This document shows positions 8,291 to 17,768 of a DNA stretch of 64,000 nucleotides, piece after piece (the stretch's first letter is position 1; each line of letters begins with the position of its first letter). The stretch lies in contig NZ_LXNG01000055.1 of the NCBI RefSeq assembly GCF_001642575.1, forward strand, positions 62,001-126,000, in the 5' to 3' direction. The notes under the pieces were generated by a model. That model saw only the letters and a program-made list of their open reading frames with translations, searched no databases and was not told the DNA's origin. The stretch is from Xanthomonas floridensis. Lineage in GTDB: Bacteria > Pseudomonadota > Gammaproteobacteria > Xanthomonadales > Xanthomonadaceae. Position numbers and translations under genes: made by a program.

Positions 8291-9745
8291 TCAGCCCGCG
8301 CTATCGTCCAACTGGATGCGTCCGCGCAACGAATTGCTCATCGCCTCGGTAATCAGCACATCGACGAACTGGCCGATCAGCCGCGGATTGCCCGGGAAAT
8401 TCACCGGGCGCATGTTCTCGCTCTTGCCGGTCAGCTCGTTCGGGTCGCGCCGCGACGGGCCTTCCACCAGCACGCGCTGCACGCTGCCAACCATGGATTG
8501 CGAAATGCCGGCCGCATGCGCGCTGATCTGCGCCTGCAATCTTGCCAGGCGTGCCTGCTTGACCGCCTCGGGGGTATCGTCGTGCAGGTCCGAGGCCGGG
8601 GTGCCAGGACGGCGCGAATACACGAACGAAAAGCTCTGGTCGAAGCCTACGTCCTCGATCAGCTTCATGGTCTTTTCGAAGTCCGCCTCGGTCTCGCCGG
8701 GGAAGCCGACGATGAAGTCCGAGCTGATCGAGATATCCGGACGTACCGCGCGCAACTTGCGGATCTTGGATTTGAATTCCAGCGCGGTGTAGCCACGCTT
8801 CATCGCCGACAGGATACGGTCGCTGCCAGCCTGCACCGGCAGATGGAGATAATTTGCCAGCTGCGGCACGTCGCGATACGCATCCACCAGCGAATCGGAA
8901 AACTCCAGCGGATGCGAGGTGGTGAAACGGATGCGGCCGATGCCCTCGATCTGCGCAATGGTGCGAATCAACAGACCCAGATCGGCGTACTGCGCCGCCT
9001 CGCCCGCATCGGCGCCGTACGCGCCGCGATACGCATTGACGTTCTGGCCCAGCAGGTTGATCTCGCGCACGCCCTGCGCTGCGAGCTGCGCCACTTCCAC
9101 CAGTACGTCCTCGAACGGGCGGCTGACTTCTTCGCCGCGGGTGTAGGGCACCACGCAGAATGAGCAGTACTTGGAGCACCCTTCCATGATCGATACGAAT
9201 GCCGACGGGCCTTCGGCACGCGGCTCGGGCAGGCGGTCGAACTTCTCGATCTCCGGGAAGCTGATGTCCACCTGCGACTTGCCGGATTCGCGCCGGGCGC
9301 GGATCAGTTCGGGCAGCCGGTGCAGGGTCTGCGGGCCGAACACCAGGTCCACATAGGGCGCGCGCTTGACGATCGCTTCGCCTTCCTGCGAGGCCACGCA
9401 GCCACCCACGCCGATGATCACCGGCTTGCCGCCGGCTTTCAGCGCCTTCCAGCGCCCCAGCTGGCTGAACACCTTCTCCTGCGCCTTTTCGCGGATGGAG
9501 CAGGTATTGACCAGCACCACGTCGGCATCTTCGGGGTTGTCGGTCAGCTCCAGGCCCTCGGCGGCGGCGAGCACATCGGCCATCTTGGCCGAGTCGTACT
9601 CGTTCATCTGGCAACCGTGGGTCTTGATGTACAGCTTGCCGCGCACCACGGCAGGCGCTGCCGGGCGGGAGACCGGCAACGGCACGAGGGCGGGAGCGTC
9701 CACGGCGGTGGCCGTGGACAGGTCGGAAACGGATGTCCCGGGCAT
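8291..9745 (-). CDS. miaB: tRNA-2-methylthio-N6-dimethylallyladenosine synthase MiaB
   Basis: MiaB is a radical-SAM methylthiotransferase that adds a 2-methylthio group to i6A37 of tRNAs reading UNN codons. The 484-residue product has the N-terminal cluster-binding domain (cysteine in [11 protein letters not shown] near residue 45, then NTCSIREKA and GGCVASQEG), the radical SAM motif CSKYCSFC near residue 190, and a C-terminal TRAM domain ([20 protein letters not shown]). Start ATG 9745 ([10 protein letters not shown]) adds a short variable N-terminal extension of about 35 residues; a longer in-frame extension upstream is less likely. Monocistronic by context. Confidence 0.95.
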   Translation of the reverse strand: MPGTSVSDLSTATAVDAPALVPLPVSRPAAPAVVRGKLYIKTHGCQMNEYDSAKMADVLAAAEGLELTDNPEDADVVLVNTCSIREKAQEKVFSQLGRWKALKAGGKPVIIGVGGCVASQEGEAIVKRAPYVDLVFGPQTLHRLPELIRARRESGKSQVDISFPEIEKFDRLPEPRAEGPSAFVSIMEGCSKYCSFCVVPYTRGEEVSRPFEDVLVEVAQLAAQGVREINLLGQNVNAYRGAYGADAGEAAQYADLGLLIRTIAQIEGIGRIRFTTSHPLEFSDSLVDAYRDVPQLANYLHLPVQAGSDRILSAMKRGYTALEFKSKIRKLRAVRPDISISSDFIVGFPGETEADFEKTMKLIEDVGFDQSFSFVYSRRPGTPASDLHDDTPEAVKQARLARLQAQISAHAAGISQSMVGSVQRVLVEGPSRRDPNELTGKSENMRPVNFPGNPRLIGQFVDVLITEAMSNSLRGRIQLDDSAG

Positions 9746-9785
9746 GGCGCTTATTCCAGGCGGGTGGTGAACGAAGCCGCGCAGT

Positions 9786-10427
9786 TTACCCGCTTGTGCC
9801 GGCAGCGTCCGCACCGGCGCGGTGGTCGACCGCCTCGGCACGTGCCACCGCCGGGCGCGCGGCCATCCGGGCGATGTAGGCGTGAGTGGGCGCCGGTGGG
9901 TCGATCAGGCCGAATTCCTTCATCCATGCCAGGGCGCCGCCCCAGAGCACGTCGGCCGCACTGCAGCGTGCACCCAGCAGGTAGTCGCCCTTGGCCAGCT
10001 GCGCATCGACCACTGCCAGCACGGTGGCGGCGTCGGCGTAGGGCGAAAGCGAGCGCGGCGGCGCCTGCCGCTTGAGCGCAAGGTCGATGATCGCCGGCTC
10101 GAAGGCCGAACCGTAGAACGCCAGCCAGCGCAGGTAGGCGCCCCGGTCGGCGTCGCCCGGCGCCGGCGACAGGCCGGCTTCCGGATACAGCTCGGCCAGA
10201 TACTGATAGATGGCTCCCTGCTCGGTAATCACGCAGCTGCCATGGACGATGGTGGGGATCTTGCCCATCGGGTTGAGTGCCAGGAACTCCGGCGTGCGCT
10301 GCTGCTGCTGTTCCAGGTCGATGTGCTGCAGGCTGTAACTGGCGCCCAGTTCTTCCAGCAGCACCAGCACGCCGCGCGAGCGTGAGCGGGGATTGTGGAA
10401 CAGGGTGATGTGGCGGTCGTCCGACAT
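9786..10427 (-). CDS. Glutathione S-transferase family protein
   Basis: A cytosolic two-domain GST of 213 residues. The N-terminal thioredoxin-like domain starts [11 protein letters not shown] and contains the cis-proline segment MGKIPTIV and [11 protein letters not shown]. The C-terminal helical domain has the usual [11 protein letters not shown] motif. Start ATG 10427 is preceded by AAGGAG with good spacing, which decides against a longer in-frame reading. It is transcribed divergently from a WYL regulator, and a perfect palindrome lies in the 105-bp gap, so the regulator probably controls it. The substrate is unknown. Confidence 0.88.
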   Translation of the reverse strand: MSDDRHITLFHNPRSRSRGVLVLLEELGASYSLQHIDLEQQQQRTPEFLALNPMGKIPTIVHGSCVITEQGAIYQYLAELYPEAGLSPAPGDADRGAYLRWLAFYGSAFEPAIIDLALKRQAPPRSLSPYADAATVLAVVDAQLAKGDYLLGARCSAADVLWGGALAWMKEFGLIDPPAPTHAYIARMAARPAVARAEAVDHRAGADAAGTSG

Positions 10428-10497
10428 TGCGATCTCCTTGGGCGGCGGGGTGGGGTGGTCGATCAGTGATGGCTGATATGACGATGCTAAGGAGCGC

Positions 10498-10520
10498 TTG
10501 CGGACAGTTTCTGTCCGCAA
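10498..10520. promoter_or_regulatory. Perfect 10-bp inverted repeat, probable WYL-regulator operator
   Basis: The arms TTGCGGACAG and CTGTCCGCAA flank a TTT centre between the divergent GST and WYL regulator genes. It ends 12 bp before the regulator start, so it probably serves autoregulation as well as control of the GST. That the neighbouring regulator binds here is inference from position and symmetry. Confidence 0.65.
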
Positions 10521-10532
10521 TACCGTTTCGTC

Positions 10533-11498
10533 ATGGCCTCGACTGCTGCCCGTCTGTTGCGACTGCTATCCCTGCTGCAAGGTGGACGGAGCTGGCCGGG
10601 CGCTGCCCTGGCCGAGCGTCTGGAGGTGCACCCGCGCAGCCTGCGCCGCGACATCGATCGCCTGCGCGCACTGGGCTACCCGGTGCATGCGGCGCCGGGC
10701 AGCGGGGGCGGATACCGGCTGGGGCAGGGCGCGGCCACCTTGCCGCTGTTGTTCGAGGAAGAAGAAGCGTTGACCGTGGCGATCGCCTTGCGCGCGGCCA
10801 CGCCGGCCATCCGTGGCATGGACGCGGCCGCTACCCGCGTACTGGCCAAGCTCGACCCGCTGCTGCCGCGGCGCAGTGGTCAGCGTGCCAGTGCCGCGCA
10901 CGCCGCCATGGCCAGCATGCCGCTGGGCGAAGCCGACACCCTGGTGGACGCGACAGTGCTGGCGCAACTGGCCGGCGCATGCCGCGACCGCACCACGCTG
11001 CGGCTGCACTACCGGCGCCACTCCGGCGAGGCCATCATCCGCTGCGTCGAGCCGGCGCTGCTGGTCAACTACGGGCGGCGCTGGTACCTGCTGGCCTGGG
11101 ACTGCGAACGCCAGGACTGGCGAACACTGCGCGCGGACCGCATCGATCAGGCCTTGCCGACCGGTGCGCAATTCGCCGCGCGCGCGCTGCCCGAAGAACC
11201 GCTCCAGCTGCTGCGCAAGGCCATCGGCGAGGCACCGTTCCCCTGCCGCGTACGGGTCCGCCTGCCCGGATCGCTGGAAACGCTGGCAGCGCAGATCCCG
11301 CCGTGGCTGGGTGCACTGGAAGCCGACGGGGCCGGGCATTGCTGGCTGGGGCTGGGCGCCCCGAGCGTACCGGCGCTGGTGGCCAACCTGCTGGTGCTGG
11401 AGATTCCATTCGAGGCGATCGCCCCGCCCGGGATGCGCACGCCGTTGCTCGCTGCCCTGGACAGCTTGCGGGCGCGACTGGACCGGCCGTCGGCCTGA
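10533..11498 (+). CDS. HTH-WYL transcriptional regulator (YafY type)
   Basis: The 321-residue product has an N-terminal winged helix-turn-helix (about 1-65; ALAERLEVHPRSLRRDIDRL is the recognition region) and a WYL domain (GRRWYLLAWDCERQDWRTLR, about 175-200) followed by a WCX-like C-terminal part. WYL domains sense small ligands or nucleic acids and regulate transcription. The start at 10533 follows the palindrome at 10498-10520 by 12 bp. Its divergent neighbour is a glutathione S-transferase, the most likely target. No ligand can be inferred. Confidence 0.88.
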   Translation: MASTAARLLRLLSLLQGGRSWPGAALAERLEVHPRSLRRDIDRLRALGYPVHAAPGSGGGYRLGQGAATLPLLFEEEEALTVAIALRAATPAIRGMDAAATRVLAKLDPLLPRRSGQRASAAHAAMASMPLGEADTLVDATVLAQLAGACRDRTTLRLHYRRHSGEAIIRCVEPALLVNYGRRWYLLAWDCERQDWRTLRADRIDQALPTGAQFAARALPEEPLQLLRKAIGEAPFPCRVRVRLPGSLETLAAQIPPWLGALEADGAGHCWLGLGAPSVPALVANLLVLEIPFEAIAPPGMRTPLLAALDSLRARLDRPSA

Positions 11499-11547
11499 GT
11501 GGCGCGGCCTCTTGGCAAGCCCCGGGCAAGCTGGGACACTCCGCCGC

Positions 11548-12528
11548 ATGAAGGGGATGTCAAGATTGCTGGGGCTGTTGCTTGTCACGTTGTCGGCTGC
11601 GCCGGCCAGCGCCGGCACGCTGTACAAGTGTGTCAGCGGCGACGGCATCACCAGCTATCTCAGCAAGCGCCAGAGCGGCGCCACCTGCAGCGTCATCAGC
11701 AGCTACACGCCCGATCGGTCGGTCCGGCGAGCGCACGCCACGCCCGTGGGCCCGGCGCCGGCGCTGTCGCAGGCAGCGGCGCGCCCGGTCGCCAACATCG
11801 ACAGTGGCGCGCCTGCCACCATCATCAGTCAGCCCCGGCGCACAGCCGAGGCCGCTGCGCCGTCGGTGCCGCGTACGTTGCCGGCTGCCGAGAGCGCCAA
11901 CTCCATCGTGCCTACCGCTGCACCGGCGGCGGTCAACCCTCGCCGGGTGGTCAGCGGGCAGGTCTACTCTTATATGAAGAATGGCGTGCGCCACTACACC
12001 AGCGCTCGCCCACGCCAGGTCGCCAGCATCGAGGGCCTGCGCACCATCCACTACAGTTTCATCGAGACCTGCTACGCCTGCGGTGCCAAGCCGGGCGTCA
12101 ACTTCGGTGCGATCCGGCTCAACACGGCTGCCTACCAGCAGGAGATTGCTTCGGCGGCGCGCGAGTTCGGTGTGGAAGAGGCGATCGTGCGCGCCATCAT
12201 TCATGCCGAGTCCGCCTATAACCCGCTGGCACTCAGCCGCGCCGGCGCGCAGGGACTGATGCAGTTGATGCCGGGAACCGCGCGGCGCTTCGGGGTCAGC
12301 GATGCCTATGATGCATCGCAAAATATTCGCGGCGGCGTGCAATATCTGTCGTGGTTGCTGAAGCGGTTCAATGGCGACCTGACCCTGGCCGCGGCTGGCT
12401 ACAACGCCGGCGAAGGTGCGGTGGATCGCTACGGTGGCGTGCCGCCGTACAGCGAAACCCAGCGCTATGTGCAACGCGTCGGCCTGCTGGCCGGGCGCTA
12501 TCGCGGACAGACCGCCACTGCCAACTGA
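11548..12528 (+). CDS. Lytic transglycosylase with SLT domain
   Basis: A secreted or periplasmic peptidoglycan lytic transglycosylase of 326 residues. A signal peptide (MKGMSRLLGLLLVTLSAAPASA) is followed by a short DUF4124-like region (TLYKCVSGDGITSYLSKRQS), a low-complexity linker rich in Ala and Pro, and a C-terminal SLT family 1 domain. The catalytic glutamate is in IIHAESAYNPLA, followed by GAQGLMQLMPGTA and AAAGYNAGEGAV, all intact. It cleaves the MurNAc-GlcNAc bond to give anhydromuropeptides. It follows the WYL gene by 49 bp but is functionally unrelated and may have its own promoter. Confidence 0.9.
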   Translation: MKGMSRLLGLLLVTLSAAPASAGTLYKCVSGDGITSYLSKRQSGATCSVISSYTPDRSVRRAHATPVGPAPALSQAAARPVANIDSGAPATIISQPRRTAEAAAPSVPRTLPAAESANSIVPTAAPAAVNPRRVVSGQVYSYMKNGVRHYTSARPRQVASIEGLRTIHYSFIETCYACGAKPGVNFGAIRLNTAAYQQEIASAAREFGVEEAIVRAIIHAESAYNPLALSRAGAQGLMQLMPGTARRFGVSDAYDASQNIRGGVQYLSWLLKRFNGDLTLAAAGYNAGEGAVDRYGGVPPYSETQRYVQRVGLLAGRYRGQTATAN

Positions 12529-12894
12529 GCAGCCGACTGCGCGCCCATTGCGCGTTGCAGACGGGGGGCCGTGATCATTGCCGTGATGTCGCCATAGCGC
12601 CCCGCCTGATCGCCGCTGCTGCATGCGCAGCGGCGATGCAACGCCGCGTCATGTTTGCTGTTGCAATGCGACCGCGCCGCGCACTGCGTCACAGCCATGC
12701 AGTCACGTATCCGGCCGCGCACGCATAACGAACAGTGACCTCGCACAGCGGCCATTGCATCGCATGGCTCCGACTGCGTACATTGCATTGTCTGTGCATT
12801 AAGCGTTCCGCTACACTGCGGTCGATTCATCGCGGCTGGACCCCCCGCCAGCCGTTGGCAGCCTCACGCTACCTAATCAAGATCGGAGAGCCGG
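12529..12894. other. Gap upstream of petABC
   Basis: No gene is seen in these 366 bases. The right half carries a candidate sigma70-type promoter at 12788-12817 for petABC. Several GCATTGC-like words recur but form no clear repeat. Confidence 0.5.
12788..12817 (+). promoter_or_regulatory. Candidate petABC promoter
   Basis: TTGTCT (12788-12793) and TACACT (12812-12817) are separated by 18 bp and lie about 70-80 bp before the petA start. The match is good but not experimentally supported. Confidence 0.4.
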
Positions 12895-13539
12895 ATGGCC
12901 AACGATGGGGTTAACGCACCTGCCGATACCGGGCGTCGTCGGTTTTTGACCGCGACAACGGCCGTGGTCGGTGCGGTCGGAGCAGGATTTGTGGCAGTTC
13001 CGTTCGTGAAGTCGTGGAATCCCAGTGCACGGGCCAAACTGGCCGGCGCCCCGGTGACCGCCGACATCAGCGCCTTGCAGGAAGGACAACGCCTGGTTCT
13101 GGAATGGCGCGGTCAGCCCATCTGGATCGTCAAGCGCTCCAAGGCGATGCTCGATGCATTGCCGTCGCTGGACGATCGGCTCAAGGACCCCAAGTCCGAG
13201 AACAAGGATCAACAGCCCGAGTATGTGCTGAAGAACCCCGAGTACCGCTCGATCAAATCCGATATCTCGGTGCTGGTCGGGCTGTGCACGCATCTGGGTT
13301 GCTCGCCGGAAATGGTGGCCGAGATCCGGCCCGAGCCCTACGACCCGCAGTGGAAAGGCGGCTATTTCTGCCCCTGCCACAAGTCGCGCTTCGACATGTC
13401 CGGCCGCGTCTTCGATGGCGTGCCTGCACCGATCAATCTGCTGGTGCCCCCACACCATTATGTTGACGACAACACCCTGGTGATCGGCGTCGATCCAGAG
13501 GCTGCCGGCAAGTCGGCCAACAGCACGGGGGCTGCGTGA
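12895..13539 (+). CDS. petA: Ubiquinol-cytochrome c reductase iron-sulfur (Rieske) subunit
   Basis: The Rieske subunit of the cytochrome bc1 complex transfers electrons from ubiquinol to cytochrome c1. The 214-residue product has an N-terminal arginine-rich segment and membrane anchor (DTGRRRFLTATTAVVGAVGA, a Tat-like pattern) and the two cluster-binding boxes CTHLGCSPE and CPCHKSRFDMSG. The prolines and loop after box II (VFDGVPAP) are as expected. ATG 12895 has GGAGAG upstream. The stop overlaps the petB start as TGATG, showing translational coupling in a petABC operon. Confidence 0.97.
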   Translation: MANDGVNAPADTGRRRFLTATTAVVGAVGAGFVAVPFVKSWNPSARAKLAGAPVTADISALQEGQRLVLEWRGQPIWIVKRSKAMLDALPSLDDRLKDPKSENKDQQPEYVLKNPEYRSIKSDISVLVGLCTHLGCSPEMVAEIRPEPYDPQWKGGYFCPCHKSRFDMSGRVFDGVPAPINLLVPPHHYVDDNTLVIGVDPEAAGKSANSTGAA

Positions 13540-14798
13540 TGAGCAATATCCTGGTCCGTTCCGCCAACGGTGTGTTCGAGTGGGTCAACGAACGCGCGCC
13601 CGGGCTGATGCCCATGTACCGCAAGCATGTCAGCGAGTACTACGCGCCGAAGAACTTCAACCTCTGGTACTACTTCGGCTCGCTGGCCATCGTGGTGCTG
13701 GTCAACCAGATCGTCACTGGCATCTTCCTGACGATGCACTACAAGACCAGCGCCGCCGACGCATTCGCCTCGATCGAATACATCATGCGCGACGTGGAGT
13801 GGGGCTGGCTGATCCGCTACATGCACAGTACCGGCGCCTCGCTGTTCTTCATCGTGGTGTATCTGCACATGTTCCGCGGCCTGATGTACGGCAGCTACCA
13901 GAAGCCGCGCGAGCTGGTGTGGATCCTGGGCATGCTGATCTACCTGGTGCTGATGGCCGAAGCCTTCATGGGCTACGTGCTGCCCTGGGGACAGATGTCG
14001 TTCTGGGGCGCGAAGGTCATCATCTCGTTGTTCGGCGCCATTCCGGTGATCGGCAACGGGCTGACTGAGTGGATCATGGGCGATTACCTGCCCGGCGATG
14101 CCACGCTCAACCGCTTCTTCGCGCTGCATGTGATCGCGCTGCCGCTGGTGCTGTTGCTGCTGATCGTGCTGCACATCGGCGCGCTGCACGAAGTGGGCTC
14201 TAACAACCCCGATGGCGTGGACATCAAGAAGGGCCCCAAGGGCAATCGCTGGGATGCGCACAAGCCGGCCGATGGCATTCCGTTCCATCCGTATTACACG
14301 GTGAAGGATCTGGTCGGTGTCGGCTTTTTGCTACTGATTGCGGCCTTCATCATCTTCTTCGCGCCGGCCTTCGGTGGCCTGTTCCTGGAGCATGACAACT
14401 TCACCGAGGCCAACCGCTTGGTAACGCCTGAGCACATCAAGCCGGTGTGGTACTACACGCCGTACTACGCCATGTTGCGCGTGGTGCCCAATAAGCTCGG
14501 TGGCGTGCTGGTGATGTTCTCGGCGATCGCCATCCTGTTCCTGGTGCCGTGGCTGGATCGCGCCAAGGTGCGCTCGGTGCGCTATCGCGGCTGGATCTCG
14601 AAGGCGGCGTTGGGTGTGCTGGTGGTGTGCTTCGTGTGGCTGGGCGTGATCGGTTCCGGTCCCGGCACCGACGCGCACGAGACCTACGTCGGCCGGGTGC
14701 TGACCTTCCTGTACTTCGCCTTCTTCATCACCATGCCGGTGTGGACACGGCTGGACAAGACCAAGCCGGTGCCGGAGCGGGTGACCACCCATGACTAA
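13539..14798 (+). CDS. petB: Cytochrome b of the bc1 complex
   Basis: The 419-residue product is the polytopic membrane core that binds two b-type haems and the Qo/Qi quinone sites. The haem-ligand histidines are visible in the second and fourth helices (RYMHSTGASLFFIVVYLHMFRG region and FALHVIALPLVLLLLIVLHIG region). The Qo-site signature appears as PEHIKPVWYYTPYYA, a PEWY variant reading PVWY. Eight or more hydrophobic helices are present. ATG 13539 overlaps the petA stop; its own stop overlaps the petC start by eight bases. Confidence 0.97.
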   Translation: MSNILVRSANGVFEWVNERAPGLMPMYRKHVSEYYAPKNFNLWYYFGSLAIVVLVNQIVTGIFLTMHYKTSAADAFASIEYIMRDVEWGWLIRYMHSTGASLFFIVVYLHMFRGLMYGSYQKPRELVWILGMLIYLVLMAEAFMGYVLPWGQMSFWGAKVIISLFGAIPVIGNGLTEWIMGDYLPGDATLNRFFALHVIALPLVLLLLIVLHIGALHEVGSNNPDGVDIKKGPKGNRWDAHKPADGIPFHPYYTVKDLVGVGFLLLIAAFIIFFAPAFGGLFLEHDNFTEANRLVTPEHIKPVWYYTPYYAMLRVVPNKLGGVLVMFSAIAILFLVPWLDRAKVRSVRYRGWISKAALGVLVVCFVWLGVIGSGPGTDAHETYVGRVLTFLYFAFFITMPVWTRLDKTKPVPERVTTHD

Positions 14799-15549
14799 TC
14801 CCAACGTGACGTCATGGAAGTCGCGCGTGGCCGCACTGCTATGTGGCCTGACCCTGGCCGCAGGAGCAATCGCGGCCGAAGGCGGGAAGGTGCAGCAGGC
14901 CGGCAACGACCTGAGCGACCGCGCATCGCTGCAACGCGGCGCGCAGTTGTTCATGAACTACTGCTCCGGCTGCCATTCGCTGAAATACCTGCGCTATTCG
15001 CGCATGGCCAGTGATCTGGGTCTGAGCGAAGCGCAGGTCATGAGCAACCTCAACTTCACCGGCGCCAAGGTCGGCGAGCATATCGAGGGCACCATGCCGC
15101 ACGATGCGGCGGCCAAGTGGTTCGGCAAGGCGCCGCCGGACCTGACCCTGATCGCGCGCGTGCGTGGTACCGACTGGGTCTACACCTATCTCAAGTCGTT
15201 CTATCTGGATCAGACCCGCCCGCTGGGCTGGAACAACCAGCTGTTCCCGAACGCGTCGATGCCCAACCCGCTGTGGGAGTTGCAAGGTCTGCAGCAGGCG
15301 CAATTCGGCCCGGCTGACAAGGCCACCGGCGACAAGCCGGTGGAGGCACTGAAGCTGGGGCAGCCGGGGCGTCAGACGCCGGTGGAGTTCGACCAGACCG
15401 TGCGCGATATCGCCAACTTCCTCGAGTACGCGGGCGAGCCGGCTGCGCTGAAGCGGCAAAGCATGGGTGTGTGGGTGATCCTGTTCCTGGTGTTCCTCAC
15501 CTTCATGGCGTACCTGCTGAAGAAGGAATACTGGAAGGACGTGCACTGA
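14791..15549 (+). CDS. petC: Cytochrome c1
   Basis: The 252-residue product carries a signal peptide (cleavage after AIAA near residue 29), the haem-binding motif CSGCH (about 56-60), a methionine ligand region further on (NASMPNPLWEL) and a single C-terminal anchor helix (MGVWVILFLVFLTFMAYLL) ending in KKEYWKDVH. It passes electrons from the Rieske protein to soluble or membrane cytochrome c. It is the last gene of petABC; a hairpin with REP-like tail lies about 70 bp downstream. Confidence 0.97.
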   Translation: MTNPNVTSWKSRVAALLCGLTLAAGAIAAEGGKVQQAGNDLSDRASLQRGAQLFMNYCSGCHSLKYLRYSRMASDLGLSEAQVMSNLNFTGAKVGEHIEGTMPHDAAAKWFGKAPPDLTLIARVRGTDWVYTYLKSFYLDQTRPLGWNNQLFPNASMPNPLWELQGLQQAQFGPADKATGDKPVEALKLGQPGRQTPVEFDQTVRDIANFLEYAGEPAALKRQSMGVWVILFLVFLTFMAYLLKKEYWKDVH

Positions 15550-16249
15550 TCGGGACGTAAGGCCTTGATCAATGCAGGCGGCGCAGCAGACTTCAGGCGC
15601 GACGCTGGAGATGCAAGCCTCTCTCCCTTCAGGAGAGGGGTGGGTGAGGGGTGCAACCAGGCATGCCTGTATCACCGGCGGATTGCGCTTGGTGCGAGAA
15701 CGCTGAGACATGACATGTGCACCTTGCTGCGCGAATTCCGCCCGCGCGCCATGCAAGCAGCCCGCGATGCGGAGATCGTCAGGCCAAGGGTGGGCTTAAC
15801 CAGCATGGCAGAAGCATCGGCCGCCCGGCGCTAGCGGCGCGCTAGATCTACGCACACTGCGTATCCCTGCATCGACGTGGCGCTCGGTGCATGAGCCGGC
15901 CGCACGCCTGCAATAGCAACGCGGTTTTGCAGACAAGGATCGCGCCCAAGACATCCAGGTCAACCGTTCGGCCACTGTCGCTTTGGCTGCTGCTGCGCGA
16001 TGGTGGGCGCCGGCAGGCGTCGGCCTCTCGATCGCGAGCCAAAGGATGCATCAGCATGCAGGAACGGCGCACATCACCACGTGTCGCTGACAATCCCCGC
16101 AACGGCATCCGCTGTCCGAGCATGAATAAGCCCTATCACTCTTGGCTTTTGCGTGACGTGATTGCACACTCGATAGACCGTGGTGACGGTCGGCGTTGGG
16201 CCGGCCGCGCCGATGCGGCCGGCGGATTCCGGTCGTCGGAGAGCCTTGA
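15550..16249. other. 700-bp intergenic region between petC and sspA
   Basis: No credible gene is visible. It holds the REP-like hairpin at 15618-15653 and, near 15827-15845, a partly palindromic CGGCGCTAGCGG/GCGCGCTAG stretch. The sspA promoter must lie in the distal part, but no convincing -35/-10 pair stands out. The length is notable because sspA often follows petC closely in related genomes. Confidence 0.5.
15618..15653. repeat. REP-like hairpin downstream of petC
   Basis: CTCTCC and GGAGAG flank a five-base loop and are followed by GGTGGGTGAGGGG. It is the same type of element as at 735-775 and may act as a transcript end or mRNA-stabilising structure for petABC. Confidence 0.55.
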
Positions 16250-16885
16250 ATGGCGACGAGTGTGCGTATGCGGAATACCTTGACCTTGTTTTCGTCCAAC
16301 GATGACGTGTTGTGCCACCGGGTCCGTCTGGTCCTGGCGGCGAAAGGGGTGACCTACGACCTGGTGCCGGTCGACCCGCAGAATCCCCCCGAAGATCTGA
16401 TCGATCTCAATCCCTATCACTCGGTGCCGACCCTGGTCGAGCGCGACCTGGTGCTGTACGCCGCATCGGTGGTCAGCGAATACCTGGACGAGCGCTACCC
16501 GCATCCGCCGTTGATGCCGGTCGACCCGCTGTCGCGTGCGCGCCTGCGTCTGGCGATGCTGCGCATCGAGCACGACTGGGTGCCGCAGGTGCAGGCGATC
16601 CAGCTCGGCAACAAGACCCAGGCCGAAGCCGGCCGCAAGCGCCTGAAGGAACTGCTCACCGCATCGGTGCCGCTGTTCAAGGCCAGCAAGTTCTTCCTCA
16701 ACCCGGAAATGAGTCTGGCCGATTGCGCGATGGCGCCGATCATCTGGCGACTGGACGCATTGGAAATCAGCCTGCCCAAGGACGGCAAGGCGATCGAAGA
16801 CTACGGCAACCGGATCTTCCGCAACCCCGGCTTCATCCGCAGCCTCACCGAGCAGGAAAAGAAGCTGCGCGACCTGCCGGGCTGA
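16250..16885 (+). CDS. sspA: Stringent starvation protein A (GST fold)
   Basis: SspA is a GST-fold protein that binds RNA polymerase and regulates starvation and virulence genes. The 211-residue product begins with a thioredoxin-like domain (TLFSSNDDVLCHRVRLVLAAKG, then NPYHSVPTLVERDLVLYAASVVSEYLDERYPHP-type core) and a helical C-terminal domain. Like other SspA proteins it lacks an obvious glutathione-active Ser/Tyr. GGAGAG lies before ATG 16250. sspB follows 78 bp downstream, the usual sspAB order. Confidence 0.94.
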   Translation: MATSVRMRNTLTLFSSNDDVLCHRVRLVLAAKGVTYDLVPVDPQNPPEDLIDLNPYHSVPTLVERDLVLYAASVVSEYLDERYPHPPLMPVDPLSRARLRLAMLRIEHDWVPQVQAIQLGNKTQAEAGRKRLKELLTASVPLFKASKFFLNPEMSLADCAMAPIIWRLDALEISLPKDGKAIEDYGNRIFRNPGFIRSLTEQEKKLRDLPG

Positions 16886-16963
16886 TGCGACGGCTGTATG
16901 CCAACAGACCGTGTTGCGACTGCGTGGCCGCCGCTGCGGGCCGTGTCCGGGTAAAATGACGTC

Positions 16964-17404
16964 ATGAGCGAAGATTTCCCCCGCATGACCAGCCATCGCC
17001 CGTACCTGCTGCGGGCCTTGGTCGAATGGATCAACGATAACGGCATGACGCCGCACGTCCTGGTGGACGCAGGGCTGCCTGGCGTGCAGGTGCCTGCCAG
17101 CGCCGTCAAGGATGGACGTGTTGTCCTGAATATCGCCGAGCGCGCCGTGGTTGGGCTGCAGGTCGATAACGAAAGCGTCAGCTTCACTGCGCGCTTCGGT
17201 GGCGTGAGCCACCCGGTGATGGTGCCGATGGCCGCCGTGCTGGCGGTGTATGCGCGCGAGACCGGGCAGGGCATGGCGTTGCCGGACGACATCCCCGGTA
17301 CCAGCAGCGAGCCGCCCGATCCCGGCGCGCCGCCGCCAAGTGCGCCGAGCCCGGACGAGCCACCCAGTGGCGGCAAGCGTCCGCATCTGCGCGTGGTCAA
17401 GTAG
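16964..17404 (+). CDS. sspB: ClpXP protease specificity-enhancing factor SspB
   Basis: SspB delivers ssrA-tagged peptides and other substrates to ClpXP. The 146-residue product has the folded substrate-binding domain (RPYLLRALVEWINDNGMTPH...), a flexible Pro/Ser-rich linker (about 105-135) and a C-terminal ClpX-binding tail RPHLRVVK, closely matching the known XB motif. ATG 16964 gives MSEDFPRM; a later ATG (MTSHRPYLL) is possible. It is downstream of sspA on the same strand. Confidence 0.95.
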   Translation: MSEDFPRMTSHRPYLLRALVEWINDNGMTPHVLVDAGLPGVQVPASAVKDGRVVLNIAERAVVGLQVDNESVSFTARFGGVSHPVMVPMAAVLAVYARETGQGMALPDDIPGTSSEPPDPGAPPPSAPSPDEPPSGGKRPHLRVVK

Positions 17405-17414
17405 GTCGGCCGGC

Positions 17415-17768
17415 GTGCGCGAGGGGAGCGTTCCAATACAAGTGGAGCGCACCCGTCATGTCGATTGCAGTGAGCCGGACGCGTCCGGCGCATACGACTA
17501 CTATTACGAGTACGACCTCTATCGCTTCACCGACGGTGCGGCCTGCCTGATCGCACGCAGCTATACCGATACGCCCGATGAAGCGCACTTTCTCACTCTC
17601 GAAGTCGCAGGCAAATCGCGCCCACTGAAGGCTGCCGATCTTGCGCGGCCGCTGTGCGTGTTTGCGCAATTGCATCTGCGCGCTGAAGGCAAGCGGGAAC
17701 TACGCTGGCTGAGCGGCAGGGGCAATGGCTACGAGCCAGTGCCCGAGGATTTGACGGCTGGCAAGTGA
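17415..17768 (+). CDS. Small conserved-looking protein of unknown function
   Basis: The reading frame has normal codon use for about 117 residues and contains DYYYEYDLYRFTDGAACLIA and a C-terminal part LSGRGNGYEPVPEDL. No signal peptide or membrane helix is visible and no family is recognised. The start is uncertain: GTG 17415 is adopted, but GTG 17442, with GGGGAG 13 bases upstream, would give a 108-residue product starting VERTRHVD. It begins 11 bp after sspB and may be co-transcribed. Confidence 0.6.
   Translation: MREGSVPIQVERTRHVDCSEPDASGAYDYYYEYDLYRFTDGAACLIARSYTDTPDEAHFLTLEVAGKSRPLKAADLARPLCVFAQLHLRAEGKRELRWLSGRGNGYEPVPEDLTAGK

Noticed and set aside
12498..12830. 110-codon cysteine-rich minus-strand frame in the petA upstream gap
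   Set aside because: It overlaps the transglycosylase 3' end, lacks a ribosome binding site and has atypical composition.
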